From NCBI RefSeq assembly GCF_016865255.1, contig NZ_CP033381.1, positions 4,092,001 to 4,156,000 on the forward strand: DNA of 64,000 bases, given 5' to 3'. This stretch comes from Methylomonas sp. LW13. GTDB lineage: Bacteria; Pseudomonadota; Gammaproteobacteria; Methylococcales; Methylomonadaceae. Shown piece after piece: positions 46,573 through 55,995 of this stretch. Under the pieces are notes generated by a model. The model saw only the letters and a program-made list of their open reading frames with translations, was not told where the DNA came from and did no database searches. Position 1 is the stretch's first letter; every line of letters starts with the position of its first letter. The translations under genes were made by a program, and so were the position numbers.

Positions 46573-48267
46573 ATGGACGCCCTAAAAAAAGCGGTTGGAG
46601 TTTTATTGCCGGCAATGCGCATCAGCCTGGCTTTAGTAATGCTGAGTATCTGCTTACTGTTTGCAGCGGAAATGTTGGGTTTCATGCCGGATAAATCCAG
46701 TTTTATGCTGGAGTCGCGCAAACAAATCAGCGAAGCGCTAGCCATTCAATTTTCCACCATCGCCTCCGATCAAGACCCACACCGCATTGAGCGAATGCTC
46801 AATGCCTTAATCAAGAGAAACCCGGACATTCTCTCCGCCGGCATCCGCTTGCAAAACAATCAATTAATTTTTCAAGTCAACGATCACGTTAAAGAATGGG
46901 CCGATTACGATAGCCAAAAATCCACGTCCACGCATTTGGTGGTGCCTATTTTTCGCGACTCGGAAAAATGGGGGGATATTGAATTTAAATTCGCGCCGAT
47001 AGCCGGAGAATCGGCCTCAGATTTTCTTGAACACCCCAGTTTTAAAATGGCGATATTCTTTTTGGTTGTCGGCTTTTTTATTTACTTGGCGTTCATGCTC
47101 AGAACCTTGAAAGTACTCGACCCCAGCGCCGTGATTCCCGAACGGGTCAACGCGGCTTTCGATACGCTGGCCGAGGGTGTCATCATCATTGATGAGTACG
47201 AGCAAATTGTCTTGGCCAATAATGCCTTTCTGAAAAAGATCACCAGCCCTATGGCCGCTTTACTAGGGAAAAAGGCCTCGCAACTAAAATGGAAAAGCGC
47301 GGACGATTCAACCACCGACGTCTACCTGCCCTGGCAAACTGTTTTAAAAACCGGCAAAAGTTCGATTGGCGCGCATCTTAAACTGACTAGTCCTGACAAT
47401 GACACATTTAAATTTGTGATCAACGCATCGCCCATTCTTGCTGGCAACGACGCCCCTCAAGGAGTGTTGATCACGCTGGATGACATCACCGAAATAGAAG
47501 AACGCAATACCAAGTTGCAAACCATGGTCAGCATGTTGGAGGAAAGTCAGGCGCAAGTTAAAGAACAAAACAAGGAATTGCACTTTCTGGCCACCAGGGA
47601 CTCTCTGACCGGCTGTTTGAATCGGCGAGCATTTAACGAACTGTTTGAAAAGGCGTTTGCCGATGCCCTGCAAAACAATTTGGAGCTGTGCTGCATTATG
47701 GTCGACATCGACCATTTCAAACGGGTTAACGATAATTACGGTCATGCCACCGGTGACGTCATCATCAAATTGCTCGCCGAAATCTTAACCACCAACACTC
47801 GTAAAATTGATTTGGTTGGCCGCTACGGCGGCGAAGAATTTTGCCTCGTGCTACCGGGTTTAAGCGTAGACGAAGCCATTACAGTGGCGGAGCGTATTCG
47901 GTTACGCATCAAATCCGAATCAGTCGCCCGTTACGAAACCGGACCCTGGGTGACCGCGAGTTTGGGTGTCGCCAGCATCCTAGACAAACCGGAAGACCCG
48001 AGCGAATTGAACAAATTTGCCGATGAAGCGTTATATGTTGCCAAGGAATCGGGCCGAAACCGCGTCGTGCGCTGGCAACTGCAAAACGAATTTGCGGAAA
48101 AAGTTAAAACCGCTCCGGAGCCCGCCGAAAAAAATCTACCTGCACCTCAACCAGAGGCGGCTAAGGAAGACAGTAAAGTCTCAAAATTGCAGATGAGAGT
48201 TGATGAACTTGAACAAATAGCCTCGCAAATCTCTACAGAGCTGGAATCGCCGATGGTTCGATCATAA
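46573..48267 (+). CDS. Membrane PAS-GGDEF diguanylate cyclase
   Basis: 564 residues. Two membrane helices (about 15-38 and 157-177) enclose a periplasmic sensor; a PAS domain (about 190-310) and coiled coil follow, then GGDEF with GGEEF at 419-423. The inhibitory I-site RKID (410-413) lies exactly five residues before it, so product feedback is expected. It makes cyclic-di-GMP. Only 61 bp after the adhesin on the same strand, so it is likely part of adhesin regulation. Its last ~35 codons overlap the truncated hipA on the other strand, and the natural C terminus may have been altered at that junction. Confidence 0.9.
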   Translation: MDALKKAVGVLLPAMRISLALVMLSICLLFAAEMLGFMPDKSSFMLESRKQISEALAIQFSTIASDQDPHRIERMLNALIKRNPDILSAGIRLQNNQLIFQVNDHVKEWADYDSQKSTSTHLVVPIFRDSEKWGDIEFKFAPIAGESASDFLEHPSFKMAIFFLVVGFFIYLAFMLRTLKVLDPSAVIPERVNAAFDTLAEGVIIIDEYEQIVLANNAFLKKITSPMAALLGKKASQLKWKSADDSTTDVYLPWQTVLKTGKSSIGAHLKLTSPDNDTFKFVINASPILAGNDAPQGVLITLDDITEIEERNTKLQTMVSMLEESQAQVKEQNKELHFLATRDSLTGCLNRRAFNELFEKAFADALQNNLELCCIMVDIDHFKRVNDNYGHATGDVIIKLLAEILTTNTRKIDLVGRYGGEEFCLVLPGLSVDEAITVAERIRLRIKSESVARYETGPWVTASLGVASILDKPEDPSELNKFADEALYVAKESGRNRVVRWQLQNEFAEKVKTAPEPAEKNLPAPQPEAAKEDSKVSKLQMRVDELEQIASQISTELESPMVRS

Positions 48268-48935
48268 CGGGCAATCATCGCCGCTTCTAATTCTGGTGCG
48301 TAGCGAACCTTGGCGACCTGCATGCCAATACGTTCGGCCAAGGTCATCACCAAGGCTTCGTTGATCGCGGTATGAGGAATATCCTGCCGATGTTGGATGG
48401 ATGGCTTGATGATGTGGCTGGACGGCGCGGCACCCAGTGGAATCGACAGATTGCCTTGATCATCGATAAACACCGTCATTTTGTCCTGAGCGCCGGACAG
48501 CGACATGCGCGCCTGTTCGCCGGAAATATCCAGTGGAATACCTCTGGAACGCTCGAACCAAGCTTTGATGGCTTCCGGCGTAACGGGCAAATAATGTGGC
48601 TCACCCGTGGGCGCCATGCCTTCCGGCAAAATCGAAAAAGCGCCTGCCGTATCGCCACCAAATCGTTCCAGTAAGCCAAAGATATTACCCTGAGAAATCT
48701 GCGCAGCTCGGCTGATGAAATTCAGCACATCGCCTTCCGGTAACAGGTTTTCGAAAAAAGCGGTTACAGCATCGTCACTGAACGTTTGTTCGGTGAGTTG
48801 TAGACTGGGAGAAAGAGCGAAAGCATCGGATTTAGCTATCCAATCAGGTGTGTAGCTGAATTCCAATTCGTACTGTTTGCATTCCTGTAAAGAACCAACT
48901 AATTGGTCGCCTGCGAATACGGCCAAGCGTTTCAT
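48147..48935 (-). pseudogene. hipA: 3'-truncated hipA (serine/threonine kinase toxin)
   Basis: The first ~226 codons match HipA: LAVFAGDQLVGSL, FFENLLPEG, FGGDTAGAFSILPEG, RMSLSGAQDKMTVF (P-loop-like) and HIIKPS. The family sequence stops after IARYDR near 48258; the remaining codons are just the antisense of the diguanylate cyclase tail. The normal ~430-residue protein would continue with the catalytic Asp and C-terminal lobe, so the kinase is broken. Starts in an ATGA overlap with hipB. Confidence 0.8.
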
Positions 48936-49171
48936 GATTGCCGATCCATGATCACAACATCCAAGCCCAGCAAATTCAGAATATGCATGACTTTATCGAA
49001 CTGCAACGTGCCTTTGCCGTTTTCCAGATCACTAATGAAGCGTGTGCCGGTCTGAGCTAATCCGGCTAAATCCGATTGCCTTAATCCTTGAGCTTTACGT
49101 TGGCTGGCAACGATTTTCCCTAATTCCATGGCATTCTGAATATTACCGAGCGGTGGTTTTGGGTTTGTCAT
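48932..49171 (-). CDS. hipB: HipB-like XRE antitoxin
   Basis: 79 residues with an XRE helix-turn-helix (LRQSDLAGLAQTGTRFISDLENGKGT) and the HipB C-terminal strand (LNLLGLDVVIMDR). It would normally repress the hipBA operon and neutralise HipA. It appears intact while its partner is truncated. Divergent from the helicase gene. Confidence 0.9.
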   Translation of the reverse strand: MTNPKPPLGNIQNAMELGKIVASQRKAQGLRQSDLAGLAQTGTRFISDLENGKGTLQFDKVMHILNLLGLDVVIMDRQS

Positions 49172-49264
49172 GGCATCGTGTTGTCGTTATATTACCGATC
49201 AGGAATTTTAGATTATGTGCCATCTCTTTGCCAAGCAAACGTTACCGAACGGTATTTTTCACGC

Positions 49265-51706
49265 ATGAATAGCCTCGAACAAGAGATATCAGAGTTAGAG
49301 CAAAAGCTCCATGCCTTGGATGCCGAGCGCGTGACGGTAGCTCAAACTTTGGCAACACTTAGGCAACGGCGGCAGGAACAAATTGAAAGCTTTTCGCAAC
49401 GTGTCGCCAATGCAACGGTTACACATCAGTCCTCTCGCCAAGACAAGATCAAACTGTTTCGCGACTTGTTCAAAGGTCGCGAGGATGTTTATCCCAAACG
49501 TTTCGAAAGCAGTAAAACCGGAAAAACGGGTTATTCGCCGGTATGTTTGAATGAATGGCATCCGACTCTCTGTCATAAACCGCGCATCAAATGCGGCGAC
49601 TGCCAGTATCGCGCGTATCAGTCCTTAACCGATGCTGTGATTACCAATCATTTGATGGGTGCAGGCAATCCAGCTAAACCCCATGAAGATTATGTGATTG
49701 GCGTTTATCCCTTGTTGCAAGATGAACGCTGTTGGTTTTTGGCAGTGGATTTCGATAAAGCATCCTGGCAGCAGGATGTTTCGGCATTCAGCGCGGTTTG
49801 TAAGGTGGAAAAAGTTCACTTCAGTATCGAGCGTTCGCGCTCCGGCAAAGGTGCGCATGTTTGGGTATTTTTCAGCACGCCGGTTCCGGCCATCGAAGCC
49901 AGAAAATTAGGCTCCTATTTGTTAACACTAGCCATGGATCAATATCCTGAGTTGGGATTCGAGTCCTACGATCGGTTATTCCCCAACCAAGATACGATGC
50001 CCAAAGGCGGTCTTGGCAATCTAATTGCCTTACCGTTGCAGAAAAAGGCGCGTGAGCGTGGCAATAGCGAATTTATCGATGAACACTTTGTGACTTATCC
50101 CGATCAGTGGGCATATCTCTCCACTATCAAGCGCATTTCACTCTTCGAATTACGCTTCTGGCTCGACAAAGCCGAGCAGCAGAACAAAATTCTTGGCGTG
50201 AAACTACCGATGGAAGAGGACGATAGTCAACCCTGGAATTTGACTCCTTCGCGAAAATTAAAAGAGGTCGCTATCGATGCCAGTTTGCTCCCCAAACAAC
50301 TGGAAATCGTATTGGGCAATCAGTTGTTCATCGATAAGCTAACGCTGCCTGCCGCCTTGCAAACGCGGCTACTACGATTGGCTGCGTTCCAGAATCCTGA
50401 GTTTTACAAAGCGCAGGCCATGCGTTTATCGACCCATGATAAGCCAAGAATCATTTCCTGCGCCGAACTGTTTTCCCAGCATATTGCCTTGCCGCGCGGC
50501 TGTCTGGAAGATTTGTTATCGCTGATGAAAGAACTGAATATCCAAGCGGTTCTGCGGGATGATCGTTATTCAGGGGAGCTATTACCGGATGTTCAATTCC
50601 AAGGCGCATTGACCGAAGAACAGATTCCTGCCACCATTCAGTTGCTCCAATACGATATCGGCACCTTGTCGGCGACGACGGCCTTTGGCAAAACCGTGGT
50701 GGCTTTGTACGTTTTGGCGCAACGCCAAGTTAATACGCTGATTATCGTCCACCGTCGGCAATTGCTGGACCAGTGGCTGGAGCGCATTGCGATGTTTCTG
50801 AATGTGCCGAAAAAACAGGTTGGCAAAATCGGCGGCGGTCGAAACAAACCCACCGGCGTGATTGATGTTGCCATCATGCAAAGCTTAACCAAAAATCATG
50901 AAGTCGATGATTTGGTGGCCAACTATGGACTGGTGATTTTTGACGAATGTCACCACTTATCCGCCAAAAGTTTTGAAAAGGTAGCGAATGCCTGCAAAGC
51001 CAAATGTGTGCTGGGTTTGTCGGCGACATTGACCCGAAAAGACGGTCACCATCCGATTGTGTTTATGCAATGCGGACCGATTCGCTACCAAGTCAGCGCC
51101 AAGCAACAAGCTTTGGCAAGACCGTTTGATCATGTCGTAATCCAGCGCTTTACGGAATTTACAGTGTCTAAAATACCAGAAAGCCAAGGTCAAATCGCCA
51201 TCCACGCGATCTATCAGGCGCTGATGGAAGACGAGGCGCGCAATCAGTTAATTCTTGCCGATATTCAACAGGCGCTGTCCGGTGGCCGTTCGCCGATCGT
51301 ATTAACCGAACGGAAAGAGCATGTGTCGTTATTGGTTGAGCGTATCAGAGCTTTTACACCCAACGTGTTTGAAATGCAGGGTGGCATGGGCGCCAAACTG
51401 CGGAAACAACTGTTGTCCGAAATAGATGCTGTACCCGATAACCAACCGCGTGTCATTGTGGCAACCGGTCGTTATCTCGGTGAAGGTTTCGATGATGCTC
51501 GACTGGACACCTTGTTTTTAGCGATACCGATTTCTTGGAAAGGCACATTAGCCCAATACGTTGGCAGGCTCCACCGGCTACATCACGCCAAAACGGAAGT
51601 CAGAATTTACGATTATGTCGATGCCCAAGTGCCGATGTTAAGCAAAATGAGTGAGCGACGAAAAGTGGGTTACCGCAGTTTGGGTTATAAAATGATCGAT
51701 AGTTGA
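49265..51706 (+). CDS. TOTE-like primase-helicase protein
   Basis: 813 residues from ATG 49265 (MNSLEQEISELEQKLHALD, a coiled coil); an earlier in-frame start at 49178 would overlap hipB's promoter. A Cys cluster (CLNEWHPTLC, CGDC) precedes an archaeo-eukaryotic primase-like core (FLAVDFDKASW with DFD metal residues; GKGAHVWVFF). An SF2 helicase follows: ATTAFGKT Walker A, DECHH Walker B, LSATLTRKDG, ATGRYLGEGFDDA and QYVGRLHR. This domain order matches TOTE conflict-system proteins, proposed nucleic-acid defence modules. No nuclease domain is seen here. Confidence 0.85.
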   Translation: MNSLEQEISELEQKLHALDAERVTVAQTLATLRQRRQEQIESFSQRVANATVTHQSSRQDKIKLFRDLFKGREDVYPKRFESSKTGKTGYSPVCLNEWHPTLCHKPRIKCGDCQYRAYQSLTDAVITNHLMGAGNPAKPHEDYVIGVYPLLQDERCWFLAVDFDKASWQQDVSAFSAVCKVEKVHFSIERSRSGKGAHVWVFFSTPVPAIEARKLGSYLLTLAMDQYPELGFESYDRLFPNQDTMPKGGLGNLIALPLQKKARERGNSEFIDEHFVTYPDQWAYLSTIKRISLFELRFWLDKAEQQNKILGVKLPMEEDDSQPWNLTPSRKLKEVAIDASLLPKQLEIVLGNQLFIDKLTLPAALQTRLLRLAAFQNPEFYKAQAMRLSTHDKPRIISCAELFSQHIALPRGCLEDLLSLMKELNIQAVLRDDRYSGELLPDVQFQGALTEEQIPATIQLLQYDIGTLSATTAFGKTVVALYVLAQRQVNTLIIVHRRQLLDQWLERIAMFLNVPKKQVGKIGGGRNKPTGVIDVAIMQSLTKNHEVDDLVANYGLVIFDECHHLSAKSFEKVANACKAKCVLGLSATLTRKDGHHPIVFMQCGPIRYQVSAKQQALARPFDHVVIQRFTEFTVSKIPESQGQIAIHAIYQALMEDEARNQLILADIQQALSGGRSPIVLTERKEHVSLLVERIRAFTPNVFEMQGGMGAKLRKQLLSEIDAVPDNQPRVIVATGRYLGEGFDDARLDTLFLAIPISWKGTLAQYVGRLHRLHHAKTEVRIYDYVDAQVPMLSKMSERRKVGYRSLGYKMIDS

Positions 51707-51789
51707 TTGAAAAATCATCAACGGTGCGTGAGCTCAAGCTTCAGAATTAATTGAGAACCAAGTGAACTCAATCTATTGGACAGACTGCA

Positions 51790-52986
51790 TCAGCTTTCGG
51801 CAAATAACTTGGGAAAGAGCAGGTCGATGGATTGACTGGTAAATCGTAGCGATATGGGGCCTTTGGGGGTCTGAGAATTGACGATGCCATCCTTGACCAA
51901 ATCGGCTAACACCATGCGGGCGCTGCGTTCTTTCAGGCCGGTCACTCGCTCCGCTTCGCCGCGTGGCATTTCCCCTTGCAATAGAATCCGATGCAAAATG
52001 AAAAAGGCTTCGGGTCGCAGACCCTGCTTTTCGGTGTAGATTTTCAATCGGTTGGCAAACTGATCGAACTCAAACAATGAGGTCATGAATTTCGCCTGAT
52101 CGATACACGCCGACAGGAACCATCTGACAAATTCGGTTAATGCTTTTTGCGACAGATTACCGCGACCATCCAGATCGCCTTGTCTTGGGCTGTCGGCGTA
52201 ATCCATCATCTGCTTGTATTCTTGCCTGCTATTCAGCCCGCGCGCTAATCCCCTGGAAATAGACCATAACCCGAATGCGCCGATTCCGGCCTTAAGACCC
52301 ATGGCGTGACTCATTAATCGGCTGACGCGGCCATTGCCATCGGGGAACGGATGAATATAGGCCAAACGGTGATGCGCGGCGGCCATCGCTAAAATACGGC
52401 TGCCTTTGCCCACGGATTCAAGCCGGTAACGTTGTTCGAAGTGCCGCATGAAATCCGTCACCGTTTCACTGCTGGGTGGCAGATGGCGGCCGACAGCCAC
52501 ATCATGAACGGCTAACGATCTAAATTCGCCTGGCACCATTTTGAAGTCTTGTTGACCTTGCTTGATAACCAGCATTTCATCACTGGCATCCCGATAAAAT
52601 TCGGTATGTAGCCACTGTAAAAAATCGGAAGACGCCGGTTCCGGTAAAGCATGCTGGGTATGCATCTCGTCGATCAGCTTTTGTACGCGAATATGCGCTC
52701 TGGCTTCGATCTGCAAATTGCGTCTGGATTGATCATTATCGAGTTCGTTGGCTAATGCGCGTTCAATATCGCGGGGGATGGTGTTATGGCCTTCAATCAA
52801 ATTCGAGTAATAGCAATTCATGATCCGCACCGTGTCGGCCAAGCTCGCGGCGGCATCGGGATGTAACCGGGCGCCTAACTGTTCGGTCAGCGAAGTTAAT
52901 TCCGCTACCAAATCGACCACATCCAGCGGCGGATTTTCCAGCAAACATGGCTCGATGCGATAAGGCGTTTCGGTTGATATTGGCAT
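51790..52986 (-). CDS. Fic-domain AMPylase-like protein
   Basis: 398 residues. The Fic core HPFPDGNGR (212-220) is intact with catalytic His212, and the inhibitory helix motif S61-x3-E65-G is present near the N terminus, so it is a self-inhibited class II Fic enzyme. The C-terminal ~65 residues look like a winged helix ([22 protein letters not shown]). It transfers AMP to a target hydroxyl. A 14-bp palindrome sits upstream and could be bound by the winged helix. Confidence 0.9.
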   Translation of the reverse strand: MPISTETPYRIEPCLLENPPLDVVDLVAELTSLTEQLGARLHPDAAASLADTVRIMNCYYSNLIEGHNTIPRDIERALANELDNDQSRRNLQIEARAHIRVQKLIDEMHTQHALPEPASSDFLQWLHTEFYRDASDEMLVIKQGQQDFKMVPGEFRSLAVHDVAVGRHLPPSSETVTDFMRHFEQRYRLESVGKGSRILAMAAAHHRLAYIHPFPDGNGRVSRLMSHAMGLKAGIGAFGLWSISRGLARGLNSRQEYKQMMDYADSPRQGDLDGRGNLSQKALTEFVRWFLSACIDQAKFMTSLFEFDQFANRLKIYTEKQGLRPEAFFILHRILLQGEMPRGEAERVTGLKERSARMVLADLVKDGIVNSQTPKGPISLRFTSQSIDLLFPKLFAES

Positions 52987-52996
52987 GCCGATCTTT

Positions 52997-53031
52997 AATT
53001 AATCTAATAATCTGTTTTTATTAGACTAATT
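52997..53031. promoter_or_regulatory. Palindromic operator upstream of fic
   Basis: AATTAATCTAATAA (52997-53010) and TTATTAGACTAATT (53018-53031) are inverted repeats with 13 of 14 matching positions and a 7-bp spacer, just 11 bp upstream of the Fic start codon. A likely autoregulatory site. Confidence 0.65.
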
Positions 53032-53190
53032 ATACAGATAACAAAAATTGTTGCCGATTTTGTTGCCGATGCAATAAAAGCCGATAGTTGACTGATTTTA
53101 TTGATATTTAATGATCTGTCGAAGGGCGCGAATGCCGATTTTGTAAGAGAACGAGGTTATTGGATGAATTGCGTGTCATTAGGCGTACAA

Positions 53191-53412
53191 TCATAGTAAT
53201 GCAGTTTCACGCATAAGATCGTCGGCTGTATCTTCCAATAGGATAGCGCCTGCCTCAAACGCCAATCTTAGAAATGCCAATCGCCGAATACCCAGCCATG
53301 CGGCAGCCATACCTGAAGACAATTTGCCCTCTTGAAAAAGGTTGATGGTCGCCTGTTTTTTTAAATAGTCTGCAAAGCTTTCGGCATTCATACCAAGACC
53401 AAGCAATATCAT
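53191..53412 (-). CDS. UPF0175 family antitoxin-like protein
   Basis: 73 residues. MNAESFADYLKKQATINLFQ and EGKLSSGMAAAWLGI match the UPF0175 helix-turn-helix-like family, often antitoxins for PIN or DUF3368 toxins. The usual short N-terminal strand (ending LPNDIL-like) is not in this frame: the preceding codon is TAA, while another frame gives FVND, so the 5' end may carry a frameshift. No toxin follows. Confidence 0.65.
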   Translation of the reverse strand: MILLGLGMNAESFADYLKKQATINLFQEGKLSSGMAAAWLGIRRLAFLRLAFEAGAILLEDTADDLMRETALL

Positions 53413-53463
53413 TTACAAACAAGGACGGTAGTACAGGCTGTTTGAATCTGGTGTGCAGTGATT

Positions 53464-53673
53464 TGACCTGCGATGGCGACACTGTCACGACAATCTACCA
53501 AAAACGGTGGCAAGTCGAAGTGTTTCATTTATGCCCTATGGGTACAAATCCTTGAAATCCAACGCCGCTTTGGCCAAATCGCGACTCGGGGCGTGACGAC
53601 GCAAAACAACCATGTGTTTATGTCGATCTACGCCGTCTTCAAGTTGGAATGCCTGAAGCTAAAACACACCTGA
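53464..53673 (+). pseudogene. Decayed transposase C-terminal fragment
   Basis: Family-like sequence is scattered over frames: TIYQKRWQVEVFH, then SLKSNAALAKS, then TTQNNHVFMSIYAVFKLECL. Together they match the C terminus of a DDE transposase of the IS4/IS701 type. A short insertion and a frameshift break it, and the 5' part is missing. Non-functional remnant. Confidence 0.6.
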
Positions 53674-53943
53674 TTACCCATAAGCCTCAGCCAATTTGAG
53701 CAAACGCGCAGGCATGGGCGGAGTATTGGCCGCGACGAGAAACCTGGGCATCATGGCTTGCAGATCGAACTGGCGATTAAAGCGATAACAAAACTCGGCT
53801 AGATAACGTGGCAAGTGTTTGGGATTGATGGCATGGTACGTACCGTTAATCGAGCGCTTCACATTACCGATCATGGTGTTGACCCACGCGAACTCTTCTT
53901 TAGCGGGCTGGTGAAAAACCCGCCGATATTTCCCCTTACCCAC
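53674..53943 (-). pseudogene. IS1595-family transposase 3' fragment
   Basis: The C-terminal ~65 residues (WVNTMIGNVKRSINGTYHA, KHLPRYLAEFCYRFNRQF) match ISXO2-like IS1595 transposases. The N-terminal ~200 residues are absent, cut off near 53943. It abuts, tail to tail, the other transposase remnant. Confidence 0.7.
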
Positions 53944-54027
53944 GATGTTCGTGATTTTTTCGAGTTGAAATCGGTCATGACATCGAGTTTCAAGCGTTTT
54001 GCCCCGGTTTCAAGGGCTTTTTATTCG

Positions 54028-54056
54028 CCTGAAGCCGTCTGTGGACGGTTTTCAGG
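54028..54056. terminator. Hairpin at the intron 3' flank
   Basis: CCTGAA (54028-54033) pairs with TTCAGG (54051-54056), and an inner CCGTC/GACGG stem closes a 4-nt loop. On the minus strand it is followed by CGAATAAAAAG. It flanks the group II intron's 3' end and may be an exon terminator or part of the target. Confidence 0.4.
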
Positions 54057-54066
54057 ATCGACTCGG

Positions 54067-54133
54067 GGTGACGGGATTGCGCCCGCCACCTCTGCCACAC
54101 CACCGGACGTGCGGTTTTCCGCATCCGGCGGTT
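54067..54133 (-). ncRNA. Group II intron domains V and VI
   Basis: On the minus strand, CCGGATGCGG and CCGCACGTCCGG form the ~34-nt domain V hairpin (54099-54133) with an AA-rich loop. A second stem follows, GGTGGCGGG with CCCGTCACC (54067-54090), in the domain VI position that carries the branch-point A. Confidence 0.65.
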
Positions 54134-54145
54134 GAATCCAACAGC

Positions 54146-55452
54146 CTAAGCTGTTGAGAGTTCTGACGGCACAACTAAACCATAACGCCGCAACGTGCCA
54201 TTGCCCAGGACTTTGTGTAGGACTATGCTTTTCGCAATACCCCACGCTCCACCTGTACGATTTGCGAACCCTTGCTGCTTAACCGTCGCGCCTAATCGGC
54301 GCATGGCATTCAGTCGCCCCTTCTTGTTATGCCAGCGTAACCAGAAACATTTACGCATATGGCGGCGGGTCCACCCCTCCCATGTCAGAAGGTTCCGACG
54401 ATCACCGGCTAGCTTAAAATAACTCCACCAGCCTATGATGTATCGCCGCCATTGCTCAACCAATTCCTGACTGGTTTTACTTTGCCGGGCATCCCAGAGT
54501 TCGCGCACTTTCGCTTTATAACGGTCGACACTTTTGGGGCTAATCGCGATTTCCTGTGCTTCGGTGATTCTAAAACCCAGAAACTGACTGTCCCACGGCC
54601 TCCCTGTGCCACTTTTGGCCTGATTGACGACCAGATTTAGATGCTTTTCTATCCATAACGTTAGACTATCCAAGACTCGTCGCGCACTGCGTTCGCTACT
54701 CACATAGATGGCAATATCGTCTGCGTAGCGGCAAAAACTCAGTTCTCGCTTTTCCAGCTCTTTGTCCAATTGATCCAGGTAAATATTTGAAAGCAAAGGG
54801 CCCAACGGGCTTCCCTGCGGCACCCCTTGATGCCGTCGCTCTACTTTTCCGTCTTTCACGACTCCCGCTTTCAGGTACGTTCTTATCAACCCCAACACTT
54901 GGCGGTCTGATATTTTCCGGCTGATTTGATGCAGTAATCTGTCGTGATTGACTTCGTCGAAGAACGCCTTAATGTCGATGTCCACTACCCAACTTTTACC
55001 CTGCCGGACAAAGTTTTGAGCTTGTTTCACGGCATCCTGCGCACTGCGATAAGGGCGATAAGGGCGATAGCCATAGCTAAACTGACTAAACCCGCTATCA
55101 AACTTTATCGTCAAGATTTGTTGCATCGCTTGCTGTATCACGCGGTCTTGCACCGTCGGTATCCCCAGCACACGTTCGCCTCCGTTCGGTTTCGGAATAG
55201 TCACCGCTTTCACGGGACTTGGGACATAACTTCCCGCTCTTAACTTGGCTTCAATGGTTTCCCAGTGCTGCTTTAAATGCTGCTCAGTCTCGGTAATTGC
55301 TCCTGCATTACCCTACCTCCTGCATCCATGCAGTCGTCTACAATGCTTTGTCCGTCTATTCCCGCCGCGCCTTTGTTGCGCTTTACCGCATCAAGCGCTT
55401 CTTGCAGGTTTAGCCAGTTGAACATGGCATCCATCAGTAACTCTTCCGTCAT
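54146..55452 (-). pseudogene. ltrA: Group II intron reverse transcriptase/maturase, interrupted by a 47-bp element
   Basis: The N part starts at ATG 55452 (MTEELLMDAMFNWLNLQEA) and reaches GAAGIDGQSIV; the C part contains KAVTIPKPNGGERVLGIPT, GVPQGSPLGPLLSNI, FCRYADDIAIYV (RT catalytic YADD), the maturase X domain and a C-terminal DNA-binding stretch. A 47-bp insertion at 55292-55338 puts them in different frames. Removing exactly 47 bp gives a continuous 419-residue maturase. Unless the insertion is bypassed, the full protein cannot be made. Confidence 0.85.
55292..55338 (-). repeat. 47-bp structured repeat, copy A
   Basis: On the minus strand it starts GACGACTGCA and ends CAATTACC. Hairpin 1 is CTGCA-TGGA-TGCAG; hairpin 2 pairs GGTAAT and GC with GC and ATTACC around an AGGA loop with one bulged A and ends exactly at the insertion boundary. 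It matches copy B at 60581-60627 in 40 of 47 positions. Its removal restores the maturase frame. Confidence 0.85.
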
Positions 55453-55995
55453 TTTCCTTTCGCCTTTTACCGCTAATCTTAGCTTGCATCTCCCGAGATT
55501 TCGTTCACAAAGCATCCACTTTGCTCTTTGATTTCCCGCCAAGGGGGTGGTGGCCGCAGTTGCCGCGCCCGCTTGTTTCGAAATACTCTGCGCGTCCGAT
55601 TAACCTCGTTTGGTTTAATGAACTTGATTCTTCGGCCCTTTGCTCCATGCCCATTACAGGCACTTCTTCGCTACTACGGCCTCTGCTGACTTCTCCCGCA
55701 TTCTCATGCCGGAGATCTCCCCAGGTAAGGTGCCAAAACTTTCCGCCCGTGCCGCCAAGCTCTACTTGATGTGTCTTTCGGTAACGGTTGGATTTTGTGT
55801 TACACGGCACACTCATCGCCCACATCCAGCCTCACTGCTTGTTCGTGTTCCTGCGGTCGTGCGTTTGCTACGCGCTTCTTTCAGGCTGGCCTCGCGGATT
55901 CCCCCTTGCGTTTCGCTACAGTTGTCGTTACTTCTTCCGATTACCTCTTTCCAGGTAATAAGTTTTGGCCCATGCTGGGCACACCGCACTTCACC

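Larger units (their letters stand above)
54060..55984 (-). mobile_element. Group II intron (approximate limits)
   Basis: The minus strand begins GTGTGCCCAGCATGGGC at 55984, typical of bacterial group II intron 5' ends, contains a maturase gene and ends with domain V and VI hairpins just before about 54060. It sits 12 bp after the IS5-family transposase stop, in the same orientation. The exact 3' junction could not be fixed. The maturase gene is broken by a 47-bp insertion. Confidence 0.75.

Noticed and set aside
48147-48935. Complete HipA toxin
   Set aside because: Kinase similarity stops at about residue 226 and the rest is antisense of the cyclase gene.
49178-49264. N-terminal extension of the primase-helicase
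   Set aside because: These codons overlap the hipB promoter region and are unlike the coiled-coil start; the ATG at 49265 fits better although its ribosome-binding site is weak.
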